Source of the DNA: Cheiracanthium punctorium
Lineage: Eukaryota > Arthropoda > Arachnida > Araneae > Cheiracanthiidae
Direction: 5' to 3'
Assembly: GCA_038373885.1 (NCBI GenBank)
Contig: JAWZYV010013564.1
Span: 124,001-188,000, forward strand
Length of the DNA stretch: 64,000 bases
Shown: positions 1-11,030 of the stretch, in pieces
Position numbering within the stretch: position 1 is the stretch's first letter
Layout of the letters: every line of letters starts with the position of its first letter
The notes under the pieces: model-generated
Told to the model about the DNA's origin: nothing
Databases searched by the model: none
Seen by the model: only the letters and a program-made list of their open reading frames with translations
Made by a program: the position numbers and the translations under genes

Positions 1-1
1 T

Positions 2-619
2 GGCCCAGACACAAGGGCAAATCATATGTCCATGTTCTCGGAACTTTGCAATACCAAGATTCTTCCTGACGAGAATGTATTGATGTTTTCTACCAGATTG
101 TTAAAAGTTTTCAACAAATTGAAGTCGGTAGATTCAACTTTTAGCGAAAAGTATGCTAGTTTTCAACTACTGCAGTATCTTCCTACTCAATTCGACCGCA
201 TCGTGCAGTCAATCCTGGGATTGACAGACGATCAGTTTACATATAAATCAATCACTGAAAGTTTAAATGCTGAAGAAGTTCGTCTTCAACTAAGAGAGAA
301 AGATGTCTTGGCACAAGCAAGCGTCTCTACGTTCAAAAAGAAACACCCTGTTTGTTTTGACTGTCAACAGCCTGGTCACTACCGCAGCTTTTGTCCTCGG
401 AGAAACCAGCCACCAAGGAATTCCAGTCAAGTCCGTGAGAGCCACAACGAGTCCAGACGGTCAAATCCTGAACCTGCTAACTGCAGATGTCCGAGTCCTA
501 AGCCTGGTGTTTACAAGAGTCGCCCTAGGCGGAGCAGTCCTGGTTTCCAGAGCCAATCAAGGTTTTCTAGACCCCGGAATCGTCAAAGTAAAAGGCAAGC
601 GGATCCCTCCTCTACTTGA
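2..619 (+). pseudogene. copia 1 gag (partial)
   Basis: This is the capsid/nucleocapsid part of a copia Gag. The frame is open from base 2, so the N-terminus is outside the window; the first Met is at 26. The middle has the UBN2-like helical region of copia gag. A CCHC zinc knuckle follows near 351-392 (CFDCQQPGHYRSFC), then a basic, Ser/Arg/Pro-rich tail that would bind RNA. The TGA at 617-619 is followed in the same frame by an open stretch leading into the protease, so it interrupts what was one Gag-Pol frame. Confidence 0.9.
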
Positions 620-1321
620 AATAATGGACAAACGGTTTGTAAATCAAATTTTTTCATTACCAGCAGCATGCCGAGCCAAACGAAAGAAGTGCATGCCTGG
701 GTCTTCGATAGTGCGGCATCTCACCACTTTTGTCGTGATAAAGACTTGTTCATTAATTTCCCACCACTGACTGATGAAAAACTGTCTGTTGCCATTGATG
801 GCATTGACTTTCCGATTGAGGGAAGAGGATCTCTTAAATTATGGTTCGGACCACGGAAATACACGTTAAATGAAGTTATGTATTCACCGATGCTACGTAG
901 AAATCTAATTTCAGGTCCTAGACTGGACATCCATGGTTTTGAATTCCATGGCGGTGACGGTGTGGTGAAAGTGTCTGAAAAGAGCAGTAAAACTCTAGTT
1001 TTTAAAGCAATTTTAAAGGAGGGCATTTATCAGGTTTCCCCTCGTACAGTTAAAAATCATAAAAATGTTTCATTCACAACTAACAAAGAGGACAGTAAAG
1101 CCCTAGAAATATGGCATAGGCGGTTTGGTCACATCAGCACATCCACCCTAGTACATACAAGTAGAAAAGAGGGTGTAAGTGGTTTACCAGTTTTATGTGA
1201 TATGACCATATTTTGTGACCCGTGTAAACTCAGTAAGTACAGAAGAGTCTCCTTTAAATCGTTGGAGGAAGTTAGGTCAAAAGCTCCACTGGAATTGCTG
1301 TATGGGGTCCTCAGGCCATAA
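620..1321 (+). pseudogene. copia 1 protease and start of integrase
   Basis: This continues in the gag frame after the TGA. The aspartic protease motif DSAASHHF lies near 710-733. A copia-type integrase zinc-binding region follows, with HRRFGH near 1113 and CDPCKLSK near 1216. The frame ends at TAA 1319-1321, where a frameshift has occurred. The integrase continues in another frame from about 1330. Confidence 0.9.
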
Positions 1322-1329
1322 GGGGGCGA

Positions 1330-2424
1330 ATGGGAGAAAAATACTTTTTGACTATTATTGATGATTTTTCGCGTAAGGTCTATTTATTCCCCATGACGGA
1401 AAAATCTGAGGTATGTGACATCATTAAGTCTTTTATTACAAAAGTCGAAAATTCTCTTGTTCGTAGGGTTAAAGCGTTTTGAACCGATAATGGATCTCAA
1501 TTAGTGAATAGACAGTTGCAGAATTATTTTGACCAAAAGGGAATCCAGCATGAGCAAACCAATATATTTACGCCTGAGCAAAATGGGGTTTGCGAGAGGT
1601 ACAATCAAACGGTGGCTAGTGGCGCTAGAGCGGTCCTTCTGGAATCTGGTCTACCTGAATGTTTCTGGCCCGAGGCCATGTTATACTTTACTTACACATG
1701 GAATCATGTTTGCCACAAGAAATTGGATAAAACCGCATGTGAATTATTTTCTGGAACAAGACCTTCCGTCAAACATTTAAAGCCATTCGGCATTGTAGGT
1801 TATGTAGGAGTACCCAAGCAAAAGCGGAAAAAGCTCAGCGCAAGAGCCCAAAAAGGTTTCCTTGTAGGATATGCGTTCCGCACAAAAGGATATCGTATTT
1901 GGATGCCAGAGTCCAATAAAATTGTAGAGACCATTAATGTCTCCTTTAATGAGGATATGGTATATAAGGACACTTTAAGTGGAGCAGTGCTGGGTCCCAA
2001 TAATGAAAGTGTGTCAACTTCTAATAAGAACACCGAGAATAGTCACAATAACGAGGGCGAACCAGGATACCCCATTGTTCCTCATGAAACGGACAGTGAC
2101 GAAAGTGATTCTGAAAACTACCAGGATGATATTGCCAGTCCTGTCCCGGAACTGCGAGTAGTCAACTGGGAAAGAAAGCCCGTTATGAGAAGTGACAGGT
2201 CGTGGGTTGACATCTACTATTATGAAGAGGGAAAGAAAGAAAGGTTAAGATCCCTAAATGACGTATCTAAATACTGCTCGAAAAATAATCTTCTCTTTGA
2301 CCCTGATCTTTTTGACTTTAAAGGTACAAATCAGACTGAAGGCCTTATTTTAGGCAGCCCAACTGTAATTCTGCCCAACGACAGTGAAGTTGAAACCACT
2401 GGTAACCTTAGTACGTCCAGCTGA
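1330..2424 (+). pseudogene. copia 1 integrase core and C-terminal region
   Basis: The rve-type DDE integrase core is visible: first Asp in LTIIDDFSR (about 1345-1370), second in TDNGS (about 1483-1497), Glu in EQNGVCERYN (about 1576-1605). A TGA at 1480-1482 sits where the family normally has Arg before TDNG, as expected from a CGA-to-TGA change. The C-terminal GKKERLRSLNDV stretch and an acidic linker follow. The frame stops at TGA 2422-2424 but is open again directly after it into RT, so this is a second single-base stop. Confidence 0.9.
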
Positions 2425-3112
2425 CTAGATCGCATCCCGATCCCGAGGACATATAAGCAGGCGATCGAATCAGGGTATAAGGACGAATGGCTAAATGCTA
2501 TGGAGGAGGAATTAGAGACTATGAGAATCCGGGGTGTCTGGCACTTAGAGGAATTGCCAGATGGTGCTACACCTGTTGGCTGTAGATGGGTCTATACTGT
2601 AAAACGAGATGACGCAGGAAAAATTGTTCGATTCAAAGCGCGTTTAGTTGCCCAGGGTTTTAAACAAGAGAAGGGCGTCTCTTATGATGAAACCTTCAGC
2701 CCTGTGGTCAACTTTAGCCTAATCCGATTTTTCTTTGCTTTCCTCGTATCCTATAAAGGTTGGTGCCATTTACAGTGTGACGTGAAAGGTGCATATCTTT
2801 ACGCTCCTCTGCAAGAGAGGATATACATGTCTCAGCCTCCAGGCTTTGAAGTCCCTGATCATAAAGACAAATTTTGTCGTTTAGATCCTGCAGCCTACGG
2901 CAGAGTGGCTGTCAGTGGTTTTTCGAGATCCACACTGTTTTGTTGAAAATGGGTTTCTGTAAATTTGAATGGGGCAACTGAGCCTACGTATTAGAAGATT
3001 TTTTAATTTTGTATGTTGTTGACGATTTTGTAATATTTGGTCGAGATCAAAAGGTTTTAGATAAAACGCTAAATGACTTAAAACAACATTTTGACAAGTA
3101 CTAGGGAAGACA
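2425..3112 (+). pseudogene. copia 1 reverse transcriptase, 5' part
   Basis: Copia RT (RVT_2) is recognisable from CRWVYTVKRD and ARLVAQGFKQ (2570-2670) to the QPPGFE region (2830). A frameshift lies near 2888, and the sequence continues in the next frame with LRQSGCQWFF. A TGA at 2979-2981 and a TAG at 3102-3104 interrupt that frame. The catalytic box at 3012-3026 reads YVVDD, one Val codon more than the canonical YVDD, apparently from a GTT duplication. This would be expected to inactivate the enzyme. Confidence 0.88.
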
Positions 3113-3118
3113 CGTACT

Positions 3119-3994
3119 CTTTTGGGCGTGGAGTTTGATGAAGATAAAGGTAAAGTCTGTATTCATTAATGCCCATACATTGAGGAAGTTCATAATCGTT
3201 TCAGACATTTTAAAATTCCCATCTCATCACTCCCGATTGCTAAAGGTTCGGTTTTCTCTAAATCATCTCGCCCCTCTACAGCGGATGAAGAAAAAGAAAT
3301 GTCAAAACTTCCGTATAGGAGTGTATTAGGATGTTTGTCATTTTTAGCTAATAGAACTCGCCCGGACATATCATACGCGGTCAACATATTGAGTCAGTTT
3401 CAATCTAACCCTGGAATGTGTCATTGGGGCGGATTACTAAGACTTTTAGGTTATGTTGTCCATACTGCGGATCTTTGCTTAGAATTGACTTGCGATCAAC
3501 CACAAATCATAGCCTATTCCGACGCTGACTTTGCTGCCAATAGAGATGACAGGACATCTCTTGGAGGTCAACTTATTTTATTAGGGAACTCCCCCATAGG
3601 GTGGCATACTTTTAAAGAGAAATGTGTCAGCTTGTCGACTATGGAAGCCGAGTTTATTTCCATGACAAAGGCTGTAAAGGAAATCGTATGGTTCAGTGGA
3701 ATATTAAATGAATGTTACGATAGGGGTATGGTGACAGGTGAACGCAAAACTCCCATTTTATATGCAGACAATCAAGCTGCCATTGACTTTGTGAAATCAC
3801 CTATTGAAAATTATAGATCCAAACATATTGACGTTAAACTGTTTTTCATAAGAGACTTATTTATCACGCAAAAATTTACTCTTAGATTCGTTCGAAGTAA
3901 GTCAAACCTCGCGGATGCTTTCATCAAGCCGCTCACCAAGTTTGAGCTGCAGAAATTCACCACACAAGTCTTTATTAAAGATAGAATGACATGA
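3119..3994 (+). pseudogene. copia 1 RT C-terminus and RNase H
   Basis: The frame holds the end of RT (GVEFDEDKG; RSVLGCLSFLANRTRPDI near 3315-3370) and the copia RNase H. The latter shows YSDADFAANRDDR (3517), the catalytic Glu region LSTMEAEFIS (3632), YADNQAA (3760) and SKHIDVK (3820). One TAA at 3167-3169 interrupts it. The C-terminus ends in the usual place for copia pol. Confidence 0.9.
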
Positions 3995-4043
3995 GTTATC
4001 TATATATGTGTATATCTAGTCATTTGTATTACTAGTGGAGATT

Positions 4044-5152
4044 TGAGAGAACAAAACTGAATTTTTATTACTAAAAGGTTAGTTTTAAATTTTTCTTGGA
4101 TGCATCCATGTGTTTAAGTGTTTCTTTAATGGTACAGTATATGTATACATAAATCAAAATAAGTACCTTTATCTTTATAAGTGCATTGAATGTATGTTAT
4201 GTGTAAGTCGGGGCCCCGTAAGTGTGTGTGCATGTATATTGAGTGAATGTATGATTTGAGAATCCTTAATATGTACTTATATGCAAAAGTGTTTCTTAGT
4301 TTCTGCTTAAATGAATGTTCTCGCATATAACTACGAAGTCTTACTGCTTGCTGTGTCTTTCAGATGAAAAATTTTGTGTAATTTTCAGGCATGAAAGTGC
4401 AAGCTGATCAAAAAAGCTGAACTCTACCCGAATACAAAATTTAACGTGAAAAAAAAATTATATATATATATACGTATGTGTATATATAATACATATGTAT
4501 GTATATATATAAGCACATGTGATTGCTTATGGCATGTTTTTCCCAATTTTTGGCTTTGATGGCCCTGTTTCAAATTTATTTATAGCCTCTGGATTTCATT
4601 TTTATTTTCATGATTATGTATTATATCTGTTATAATGTGCTTTCAATTAATATTTCACTTGGGAATCCATTTTACGTAAGTTAAGCTATTTTATATTATA
4701 TATATATATATATGCATGTATACATTTTCTCACCAGCCAGTACACTATATTCTTATAAGAAGGGTCAATTTATGGTGGAAAAAAAGGTAACCAAATTTTT
4801 ACAGATTGAAAAACAACTGTTTTTGTACAGTAATTTCTTCCAGTAATATATCACTCCATTCTTAAAAAATGATAGTACAAAATTTTCTCCCATTTTAAAA
4901 ATACATTAAGAAGTGTTGAAATCAAAATGTTTTCAAAAACTTTCTTTTTTTTTTTTTTCATTATTGCAGTTTTGATTTTATTCATTTATTTATTATTATT
5001 AAAGTGACCATTTTTTCTGAACCTAAAATCAGGACATTCCTAAACCAGTGTCGAGAGGGATAAAAATCAATCCCGACCCCCCCCCCCCAATAATAATTAT
5101 GTAATCAAAGATTATATTCTTGCTAAACTCCAAGCACATTTTAATTACCTAA
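4044..5152. other. AT-rich intergenic or LTR-derived DNA
   Basis: No coding signal is seen. The stretch holds (TA)n microsatellites at about 4460-4512 and 4690-4712, a T-run near 4945 and a C-run near 5080. The first few hundred bases may be the 3' LTR of copia 1. Confidence 0.4.
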
Positions 5153-5154
5153 TA

Positions 5155-6304
5155 CAGTAGGGGACCCGAAATCCGGAACTTTTTTTTTCTGCATTTTCCT
5201 CCCCCTTCGCGTTTTTTTTTTTTTTCTCCCTCCCTATAAGCATATAAAAACGGATATTATTTTCCTTTTTATTCCTCATTTTCTTCTTTGAAAGACTGTT
5301 TTCAATTGAATATACGTAAAAATAAAGAAACCTGTTAAATTGGAAAGAATTTCGTCGATCGCGGCGAAGCGCAGGGAAAGGAGGGCGCGGGCACGTACCA
5401 GGAGAATGATCGATCCTGTCTACTCGCGCCTTTCTTCGCTTTGCGATCGGCGAGTTGCTGTTAGATCTTGTGCGGTAATTTTCGATTTCTCGTAACGTAA
5501 ATGCAAGTCATTCTATAATAGCATAGAATCTATTCTATAATAGATTCTATGCTATTATAGAATGACTTGCTTTAATGGGGAGAAAAATATGTGTCCTTTA
5601 CGCATGCACACACACAGGCGCGCAGCTTCAAGTGTTGATGATTCATCTAGTCTGTTAAATGTAAACAAAGATGAACGGGATTCGGTCTGCTTAATGACTG
5701 TTTCCCACCCCCCCTTCTCAAAGAACTGCAGATGTGTGAAGAAATGTTGGGTTGCAGGTTGCGTAATAAATTGCTAGGCAAATCAACGGGCCGAGGAAAG
5801 GCGGCAGTTGATCCGAAAATTGCGCAACTGCTCTATCCGTCCTTCCGTAGCCCGCTGAATTGCGGTGTAGGATGAGTTATTTCAATCGGAAACTATGTGT
5901 GAAAAAACGTTAAGTAAAATTTTAAGAATATATAAGTTGCATATTTTCAGCCAATTTAGTTGCAGCAATCGTCATCCGTCTGAAATAATCGTTGCTCGGC
6001 TCGATAACATAGCTTTTGAATTTTTTAATGGATTACTTCATTTTTAAAATACTGTATTATTCATTCATTCTTTTTTTTTTTTTTTTTAATCAGAGATATA
6101 TAATAGTGTGCATATTTTTAAAGTTTTTATTTAATAGAGTTTCAGTTAATATTAATTAACGTCATAATAAACGCTAAAACGCAGAAGGGCCTATGCTACA
6201 GCTTACCTCGGAAGACTTCCGGAAATCGGTAAAGTTCGCAGCCAGTATCCCAAAATCCGGAATGGGTCCGGTCCCGAGCATTCCGGATTTCGGGTTCCCT
6301 ACTG
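5155..6304. mobile_element. pogo-type nonautonomous DNA transposon (MITE)
   Basis: The ends are inverted repeats of about 24 bp: CAGTAGGGGACCCGAAATCC on the left, and the reverse complement of the right end reads CAGTAGGGAACCCGAAATCC. TA dinucleotides sit at both junctions (5153-5154 and 6305-6306), the target duplication of the Tc1/mariner-pogo superfamily. The 1,150-bp interior has no transposase frame. It contains a CpG-richer core near 5350-5470 and a long perfect hairpin at 5503-5570. Confidence 0.82.
5503..5570. repeat. 68-bp perfect hairpin inside the pogo MITE
   Basis: Two 30-bp arms (5503-5532 and 5541-5570) are exact reverse complements around an 8-base loop TTCTATAA. I saw no mismatch in the arms. 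The structure could extrude as a cruciform or fold as an RNA hairpin. Confidence 0.95.
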
Positions 6305-6405
6305 TACTAATTATACTTAAATTTTGATGCAAAATAATAAACTAAACGCAGCTTGCTCTTGGCTTGTAATTTAAGGTCAGAAGACACGTTACTAATTTAA
6401 TACAT

Positions 6406-6783
6406 CTACGAAACATTAACTGCTACACTTTTACGTTGAGTCGTAAAACGTAATGTCATTAAATTCTCATAAAATAACCTGTAATTATTACTAAATCTAT
6501 ATCGCATATATATATCCCCTACTTTTATTTCTATTTCTTCTTCATGATCCATAACTTTTGCCGGTAGTTTGACTTTAATAGATTTATTCAACCACTCCAA
6601 TTTAAATTTATTTTTTTCGCTCGCATCTACTGAGCAAGCTTTATGCTCATTGTTTAAATTAATATCCATATTTATAATGTTATCTTGGTTAACTAACAAA
6701 AGATCATCTTCACAAACTGATGACGCAATTTCCCACATGCGTTTCAGAGCATGTGCGGTACAATTCCAAACACACGAGAAATA
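6406..6783 (-). CDS. unrecognised open stretch, possible gene or TE fragment
   Basis: About 125 codons are open on the minus strand and end in a stop at 6406. The translation has charged, non-repetitive composition (e.g. DHEEEIEIKVGDIY), unlike most AT-rich shadows. I do not recognise the family. The longest version of the frame runs into the adjacent hAT MITE (6810-6960), so its first 35 or so codons are not original. It could be an exon, a TE remnant or chance. Confidence 0.3.
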   Translation of the reverse strand, partial: YFSCVWNCTAHALKRMWEIASSVCEDDLLLVNQDNIINMDINLNNEHKACSVDASEKNKFKLEWLNKSIKVKLPAKVMDHEEEIEIKVGDIYMRYRFSNNYRLFYENLMTLRFTTQRKSVAVNVS

Positions 6784-6809
6784 AAAGTAGCAGTAGAAGT
6801 TGTTCACAT

Positions 6810-6960
6810 CAGGGGCGTAGCCAGGGGGGGGGGAGATATCGGGATATATTTCCCCCCCCCCCCCCCGATTTGGATTAGTGATGAAATTCCATCTATTTAT
6901 ACACATGTAAGTTCATATCCCCCCCCCCACCCCCGAAAAATTTTCCTGGCTACGCGCCTG
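6810..6960. mobile_element. hAT MITE with 8-bp TSD GTTCACAT
   Basis: The element is 151 bp with terminal inverted repeats CAGGGGCGTAGCCAGG and its near-complement CCTGGCTACGCGCCTG (15 of 16). GTTCACAT is duplicated exactly at 6802-6809 and 6961-6968, the 8-bp target duplication typical of hAT. The interior has C- and G-runs and no coding potential. A damaged relative lies at 24531-24706. Confidence 0.92.
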
Positions 6961-6968
6961 GTTCACAT

Positions 6969-7739
6969 AACAGCTGTTATCAGTCATCCCGTAATTCAAC
7001 TTCGGCAATTTCCCCGGTGCGATTTCAACAGTAAGGCGTGACCTACTTACTGGCACAAATTATGCCTTTCTCCATTCCGCTGCACCAATAATTTAGGGTG
7101 ATAGATACGATGTGTAGGCTTAGGAACGCATCTCTGTTTACAGCATGGTTTACTGTGAAGGAGAAAAAATGGCGTTCGTTCGCACCGCTCCCCCCCCCAC
7201 ACACATTTTTCGGTAGCGATTTCTTGACGGTTTTGCATCGATCTCAGAAACAGCCTCAAAGACATTGAAAAAAGCAGATTTCCGCTTAAAAGCGGAACTC
7301 TTTCACGCCTGAATTTTTCAGTGATTATGTGAATTATGTAATTTTATTGCATGCATGAAGGGAGGACTTTTTCAAGCTCCAAATAGTTGATTTGGAATTG
7401 TTGAGATTTCAAATGTTGAATTTTTGAAAATGTGTAATGTACTAATCAGTGTTTTAAATTGAATCAGTTACATTCTGTATATGCCATATGTAAAATGAAT
7501 CTTTAATAGTTGGATACTGGATGCCGGAGTTAAAGGTCTTTTTTTGAAATCGTTATTTCTTCATCTTTTGTCGATGGTGATAAGAAGGGGGGGGCTTTGT
7601 TGGCCCAGTACTACTTTTCAACTCTCGACTCTAATAAGTTTCCAGTTTAGCTTTAGCACTGGCTTTATTCTTCCCACCATCTTTAAACAGCATAGCATGA
7701 ATTAATCCTAAAAGGTTTTACTTACATCGATGTTTTCCT
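6969..7739. other. no gene recognised
   Basis: There is no convincing coding sequence. A 72-codon minus-strand frame (7047-7265) rich in Cys and Arg is present, but I do not recognise it. A G-run near 7590 and ordinary AT-rich DNA make up the rest. Confidence 0.4.
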
Positions 7740-7742
7740 GTT

Positions 7743-8000
7743 TATCGGCACATCGCCATGGCGGCCGCCATCTTGTTGATCATGCTACTGACGAGCCGTC
7801 AATTGCTCTCGGTACGAACGTAGTGACGTCATTCGACGTCCTGTGCCGCCGATCCGAATTGCTGTTTGCCGATCACGCATCGGTTGCCTAATCGAATGCT
7901 TGAATCGTAATCGGGTTGCGTGCGCCTCCGTGGGCGTTTCCGGTTTCCTGCCCGAGTGTTGTTTAAAAGGGCCGCCTCAGCAAGCCGGCGGCAGTTTCGA
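7743..8000 (+). promoter_or_regulatory. CpG-rich promoter-like patch (gene promoter or LTR)
   Basis: GC and CpG content rise sharply compared with the neighbouring DNA. The patch has a YY1-type site (reverse complement CAAGATGGCGGC, 7764-7775), a perfect cAMP-response palindrome TGACGTCA (7824-7831), and a TATA-like TTTAAAAG at 7962-7969 in the + orientation. It could be the promoter of an unseen gene, or the 5' LTR of the Gypsy relic that follows. The + orientation rests only on the TATA-like motif. Confidence 0.45.
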
Positions 8001-8070
8001 GTTTCGACTTCAGTATGTGATTCATCTCAACTCCTGCCCAGTTTAGGGTGTAATAGATGTTGTGTGATGG

Positions 8071-8157
8071 TGTTTCTTCGGCAGTATATTATGAAAGCCC
8101 GGTGATCATCTTTCCCATGATGTTTCTTCAGCAGTGTATTATGAAAGCCCGGTGATC
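8071..8157. repeat. 50-bp tandem duplication
   Basis: A unit beginning TGTTTCTTC and containing TTATGAAAGCCCGGTGAT occurs at 8071 and again exactly 50 bp later at 8121, with two or three substitutions. The second copy is partial. It lies just downstream of the promoter-like patch. Confidence 0.85.
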
Positions 8158-8689
8158 TTTTTTCAAGTGCAATGATAGGACTTTACAAGAATTTGATTCT
8201 ATTGTGATTCAAAGTGTGTCTCTCTGGTATTCACCGGTATCCAGCGGTAATTAAATGCATTTAGATTTCCTTTGAAATAATTTCTTTCTTTAAAGCGTTA
8301 ACGCTATGGCCATGCTAAGTTTATAGGTTACGACTACTGCTAGGTTTAAATATTAAGTTTACTGCTTTTAAATATGAAGTTCTGTTTTAATATCCTTTTA
8401 CTTGTCAGCCATATAAAATTATCTAGTCATATTTAATGTAACTGTTTTTCTATTGTTATTGTTAATAAACTAATTTGTTACGTTTTACTTAAATGACTGT
8501 TTATTGAGTTAGTAAAAAATTTAATGTTTCCAAAAATCATATATAAATTTTACTCTGTCAGGTTTTAAAACTTACAGCAATCGCTAACGCTGCATATTTT
8601 AATTCTGCATAATAAAACTTAAATAAAGTTAGTGAATTTGTTCTTCGGCGATTTGCCAATTCGTGGGTTAACTTCCCACTTACTATTAG

Positions 8690-8855
8690 ACCCTTCCAGG
8701 GTCTAACAAATACTCCTGTCACCCAGTTAGATGCAAGACTATTAGCTTCTGCCATAAAGAAGGATCCTGCACTTTTGCTGATGATTCTGAATGGATAACC
8801 TTCTAATTTAAAAGAAGAAATATTCAAACCCTTCTTTTGCCGTCACAATGAAGTT
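8690..8855 (+). pseudogene. Gypsy pol relic upstream of integrase
   Basis: One frame reads into the linker between RNase H and integrase of Ty3/gypsy pol (IKKDPALLLMILNG, then the RHNEVSV stretch where the family has a conserved R-N-E-L motif). The hAT MITE at 8864-9723 splits this motif. When the insert and one TSD copy are set aside, the frame continues directly into the downstream part. An in-frame TAA occurs near 8791. Confidence 0.65.
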
Positions 8856-8863
8856 AGTGTTCT

Positions 8864-9723
8864 CAGTGGTGGCTTGCGACCCGTTTCAGTGGTGGGGCCC
8901 GAAAAAAAAAATAGTGCCAATTAAAATCGCGAAAATATATATAAATATAGAACAACCTATCCCCACGTTCACACAGTACCCACGAATTTAAAATTTCTCA
9001 AATGACAAATAATTATCGAATTTACTATACAACTTTTGCTATTTTTTACGTAGTTATGTTAAATTGAAAAGTTTACTTTATTACTAAACAAAAAGCCACA
9101 TTTAAATATTTAATATTCATGTTCTTTATAGTTGCCTGTTCATAATCTTTAGATGATTTAATTATTTTAAAATAAATAACATATATAAAAAATACATTCA
9201 TACATCGCTTTTTGTAAATCAAGAAAACAAAACAGAAAAATATCTGACTGCATTGCAAAAATACGATCATGCAAATAAAAAATGATTTCCTCCTAAGCGG
9301 AAAATTTCGCCAATGGCTACAGATTGCCGAAATTTCCCCGTACGGTCGTGTAGATCACCGTGCGAGGGCCCGAACATCTGGGCCTAGAAGGCAGCGCCAA
9401 ATAAGCCGTTTGGAAGCCAAGTTAATTCCGCGTCAGTATGGCTTTGTGCTCAATGCCAAATATGTCAACCCGGTTAACGGAGAAGAGACGCCCCATTCAG
9501 GGCAGGCCAGACCATGGCCCAAGCATGGTTTAGATAGGGGGAAAATCGTATAACTATCACTTTTTTAATGGATAGTATTAAAATAGAGTAAAACACGTGT
9601 ATTTTTTTAATGAAGGTAAATTGTTGAAAGAACTGCCTTACATAATAGGAAGATACTTTGATTTAGACGGTGCTTAGTCGGTGGGGCCAGGCCCCTCTGG
9701 CCCTTAATGACGAGCCGCCACTG
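8864..9723. mobile_element. hAT MITE with 8-bp TSD AGTGTTCT
   Basis: The left end is CAGTGGTGGCTTGCG and the right end (reverse complement) CAGTGGCGGCTCGTCA. AGTGTTCT is duplicated exactly at 8856-8863 and 9724-9731. The 860-bp interior has a 94-codon frame (9269-9553) that does not look like a transposase. The CAGTGGCGGCTC family terminus recurs at 26417. Confidence 0.92.
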
Positions 9724-9731
9724 AGTGTTCT

Positions 9732-10393
9732 TCAAAATTGAGTTTTATGGAGTAGTTGAGTTGTCATACTGGTTTCTTTATAAAAGAATGTAATTTCTCT
9801 TCTGCATAATAAACATCCAGGAATTGTGCGTATGAAGGAAATTGTATGCAGTTAAGTATGGTGGCGGAAAATAAACTCATCCATTAAAAGCATGGTAAGG
9901 GCATGTGTATTGTGTCAAGAACACCAAAAAGCTCCAGACAAGGCTCCGATACATCCTTGGGAATGGACTGAGAAACCATGGTCATACCTCCATGTTGATT
10001 TTGCTAGTCCTTATGAAGGACAAATCTTTTTCATTATGGTAGACTCATACTCTAAATGGTTGGAAGTTTTACCTCCATCTTCCATGTCTTTATCAAACAC
10101 GATTCAGAGTCTATGTTCCTTATTTGCAACTCATGGACTGCCAGATGCTGTTGTTTCTGATAATGCAAAAACTTTTGTTTCTTCAGAAGTTCCAGAAATT
10201 TCTGGCTAACAACCAAATTCGACAAATTTTTGCTGCTCCGTATCATCCTTCGTCTAATGGGCAGGCGGAGCACAATGCTGGTATGAAACACATGTTCTCA
10301 AATGTATCATTCATGGAGATTGGAAAATGTGATGAGCTTGATTTTTATTCACCCAACATACAGTACTTTGCACTAGTACAGGGAAATTGTTAG
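9732..10393 (+). pseudogene. Gypsy integrase relic
   Basis: This is a Ty3/gypsy integrase. The HHCC zinc domain begins HPGIVRMK at 9814 and ends CVLCQEH near 9905. The core has Asp in HVDFASPYEG (about 9990), Asp in VSDNAKTF (about 10155) and Glu in HPSSNGQAEHN (about 10245). A TAA at 9853-9855 and a frameshift near 10185 break it. The first Met at 9892 is not a real start. Confidence 0.88.
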
Positions 10394-11030
10394 CTGAACT
10401 GTTAATGAAAAGACGATTAATGACTCTAATGGATAGACTTCATACAGATTTAAGCAGACAGGGTAAACCGAAAAAATAAGCAAATTGCTAGTGAAGCACA
10501 CCGCCATGTTCGATTTTTCGACAAAGATGATGTGGTGTATTTATTAGAAATTATGCACAGGGTCCGCCTTGGATTCCTGCCACAGTGGATGAAGCTACTG
10601 GCCCTGTTTTGTGTACCACCTGAAGTTTGCCTGATAGGAGTATTGATCAACGCCATGTAGACCAAATGTGATATCGGTTAGTTTCTGATGTGCCATGTGA
10701 TCCTCCTTCACAAGAATCAGAAGCATCTCTTGAAACTGCAGTTGTGCCTCATACTGTCTGAAAAGAACTCCCTCGAAAAACGAAACCCGAAGACGCTTTC
10801 AGGGGAGTTCTTTCGGCAGACAGACAGTAGCTTTAGTTCCTCCGAAGTCACCCAGCATGATGCTAGCTCATCCAAGATCAGTCAGCCTGATGCTGTCGCT
10901 TCTGATGTTGCTCCAGATGAAACAGATTCATGTGACCCAGCTCTCTGTCATTCTCAGAGGGCTCGATCCCGACCCAAGCACTTGAATGTACATGCTCCAT
11001 CCTGCACCGAGAGGAATGTTGTGTATTGAT
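10394..11030 (+). pseudogene. Gypsy pol C-terminus, decayed
   Basis: Several frames together give the chromodomain-less C-terminal region of gypsy pol: the RRLMTLMDRL helix near 10410, a W-x-P-A-T region near 10570, and a RHVDQM motif near 10650, the family's conserved HVDQ. The last frame (10688-11029) ends shortly before a purine tract. At least three frame changes are needed. Confidence 0.7.

Larger units (their letters stand above)
1..4043 (+). mobile_element. Ty1/copia retrotransposon 1, decayed, 5' end outside window
   Basis: Gag, protease, integrase, reverse transcriptase (RT) and RNase H follow in the Ty1/copia order (integrase before RT). The gag frame is open back to the window edge, so the 5' LTR and gag start lie outside. 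At least five stops and three frameshifts break the polyprotein. After the RNase H stop, a purine-rich stretch (AGTGGAGA, about 4033) followed by TGAGAG resembles a polypurine tract and the start of a 3' LTR. This LTR boundary is inference, since no second LTR copy is visible. Confidence 0.93.

Noticed and set aside
6830..6935. C- and G-runs (also 7590, 24565, 26210, 47450, 48435, 57601) as possible quadruplex or regulatory sites
   Set aside because: Homopolymer runs of this kind are frequent in these MITEs and prone to sequencing error. They lack the spaced-run pattern of a typical quadruplex.
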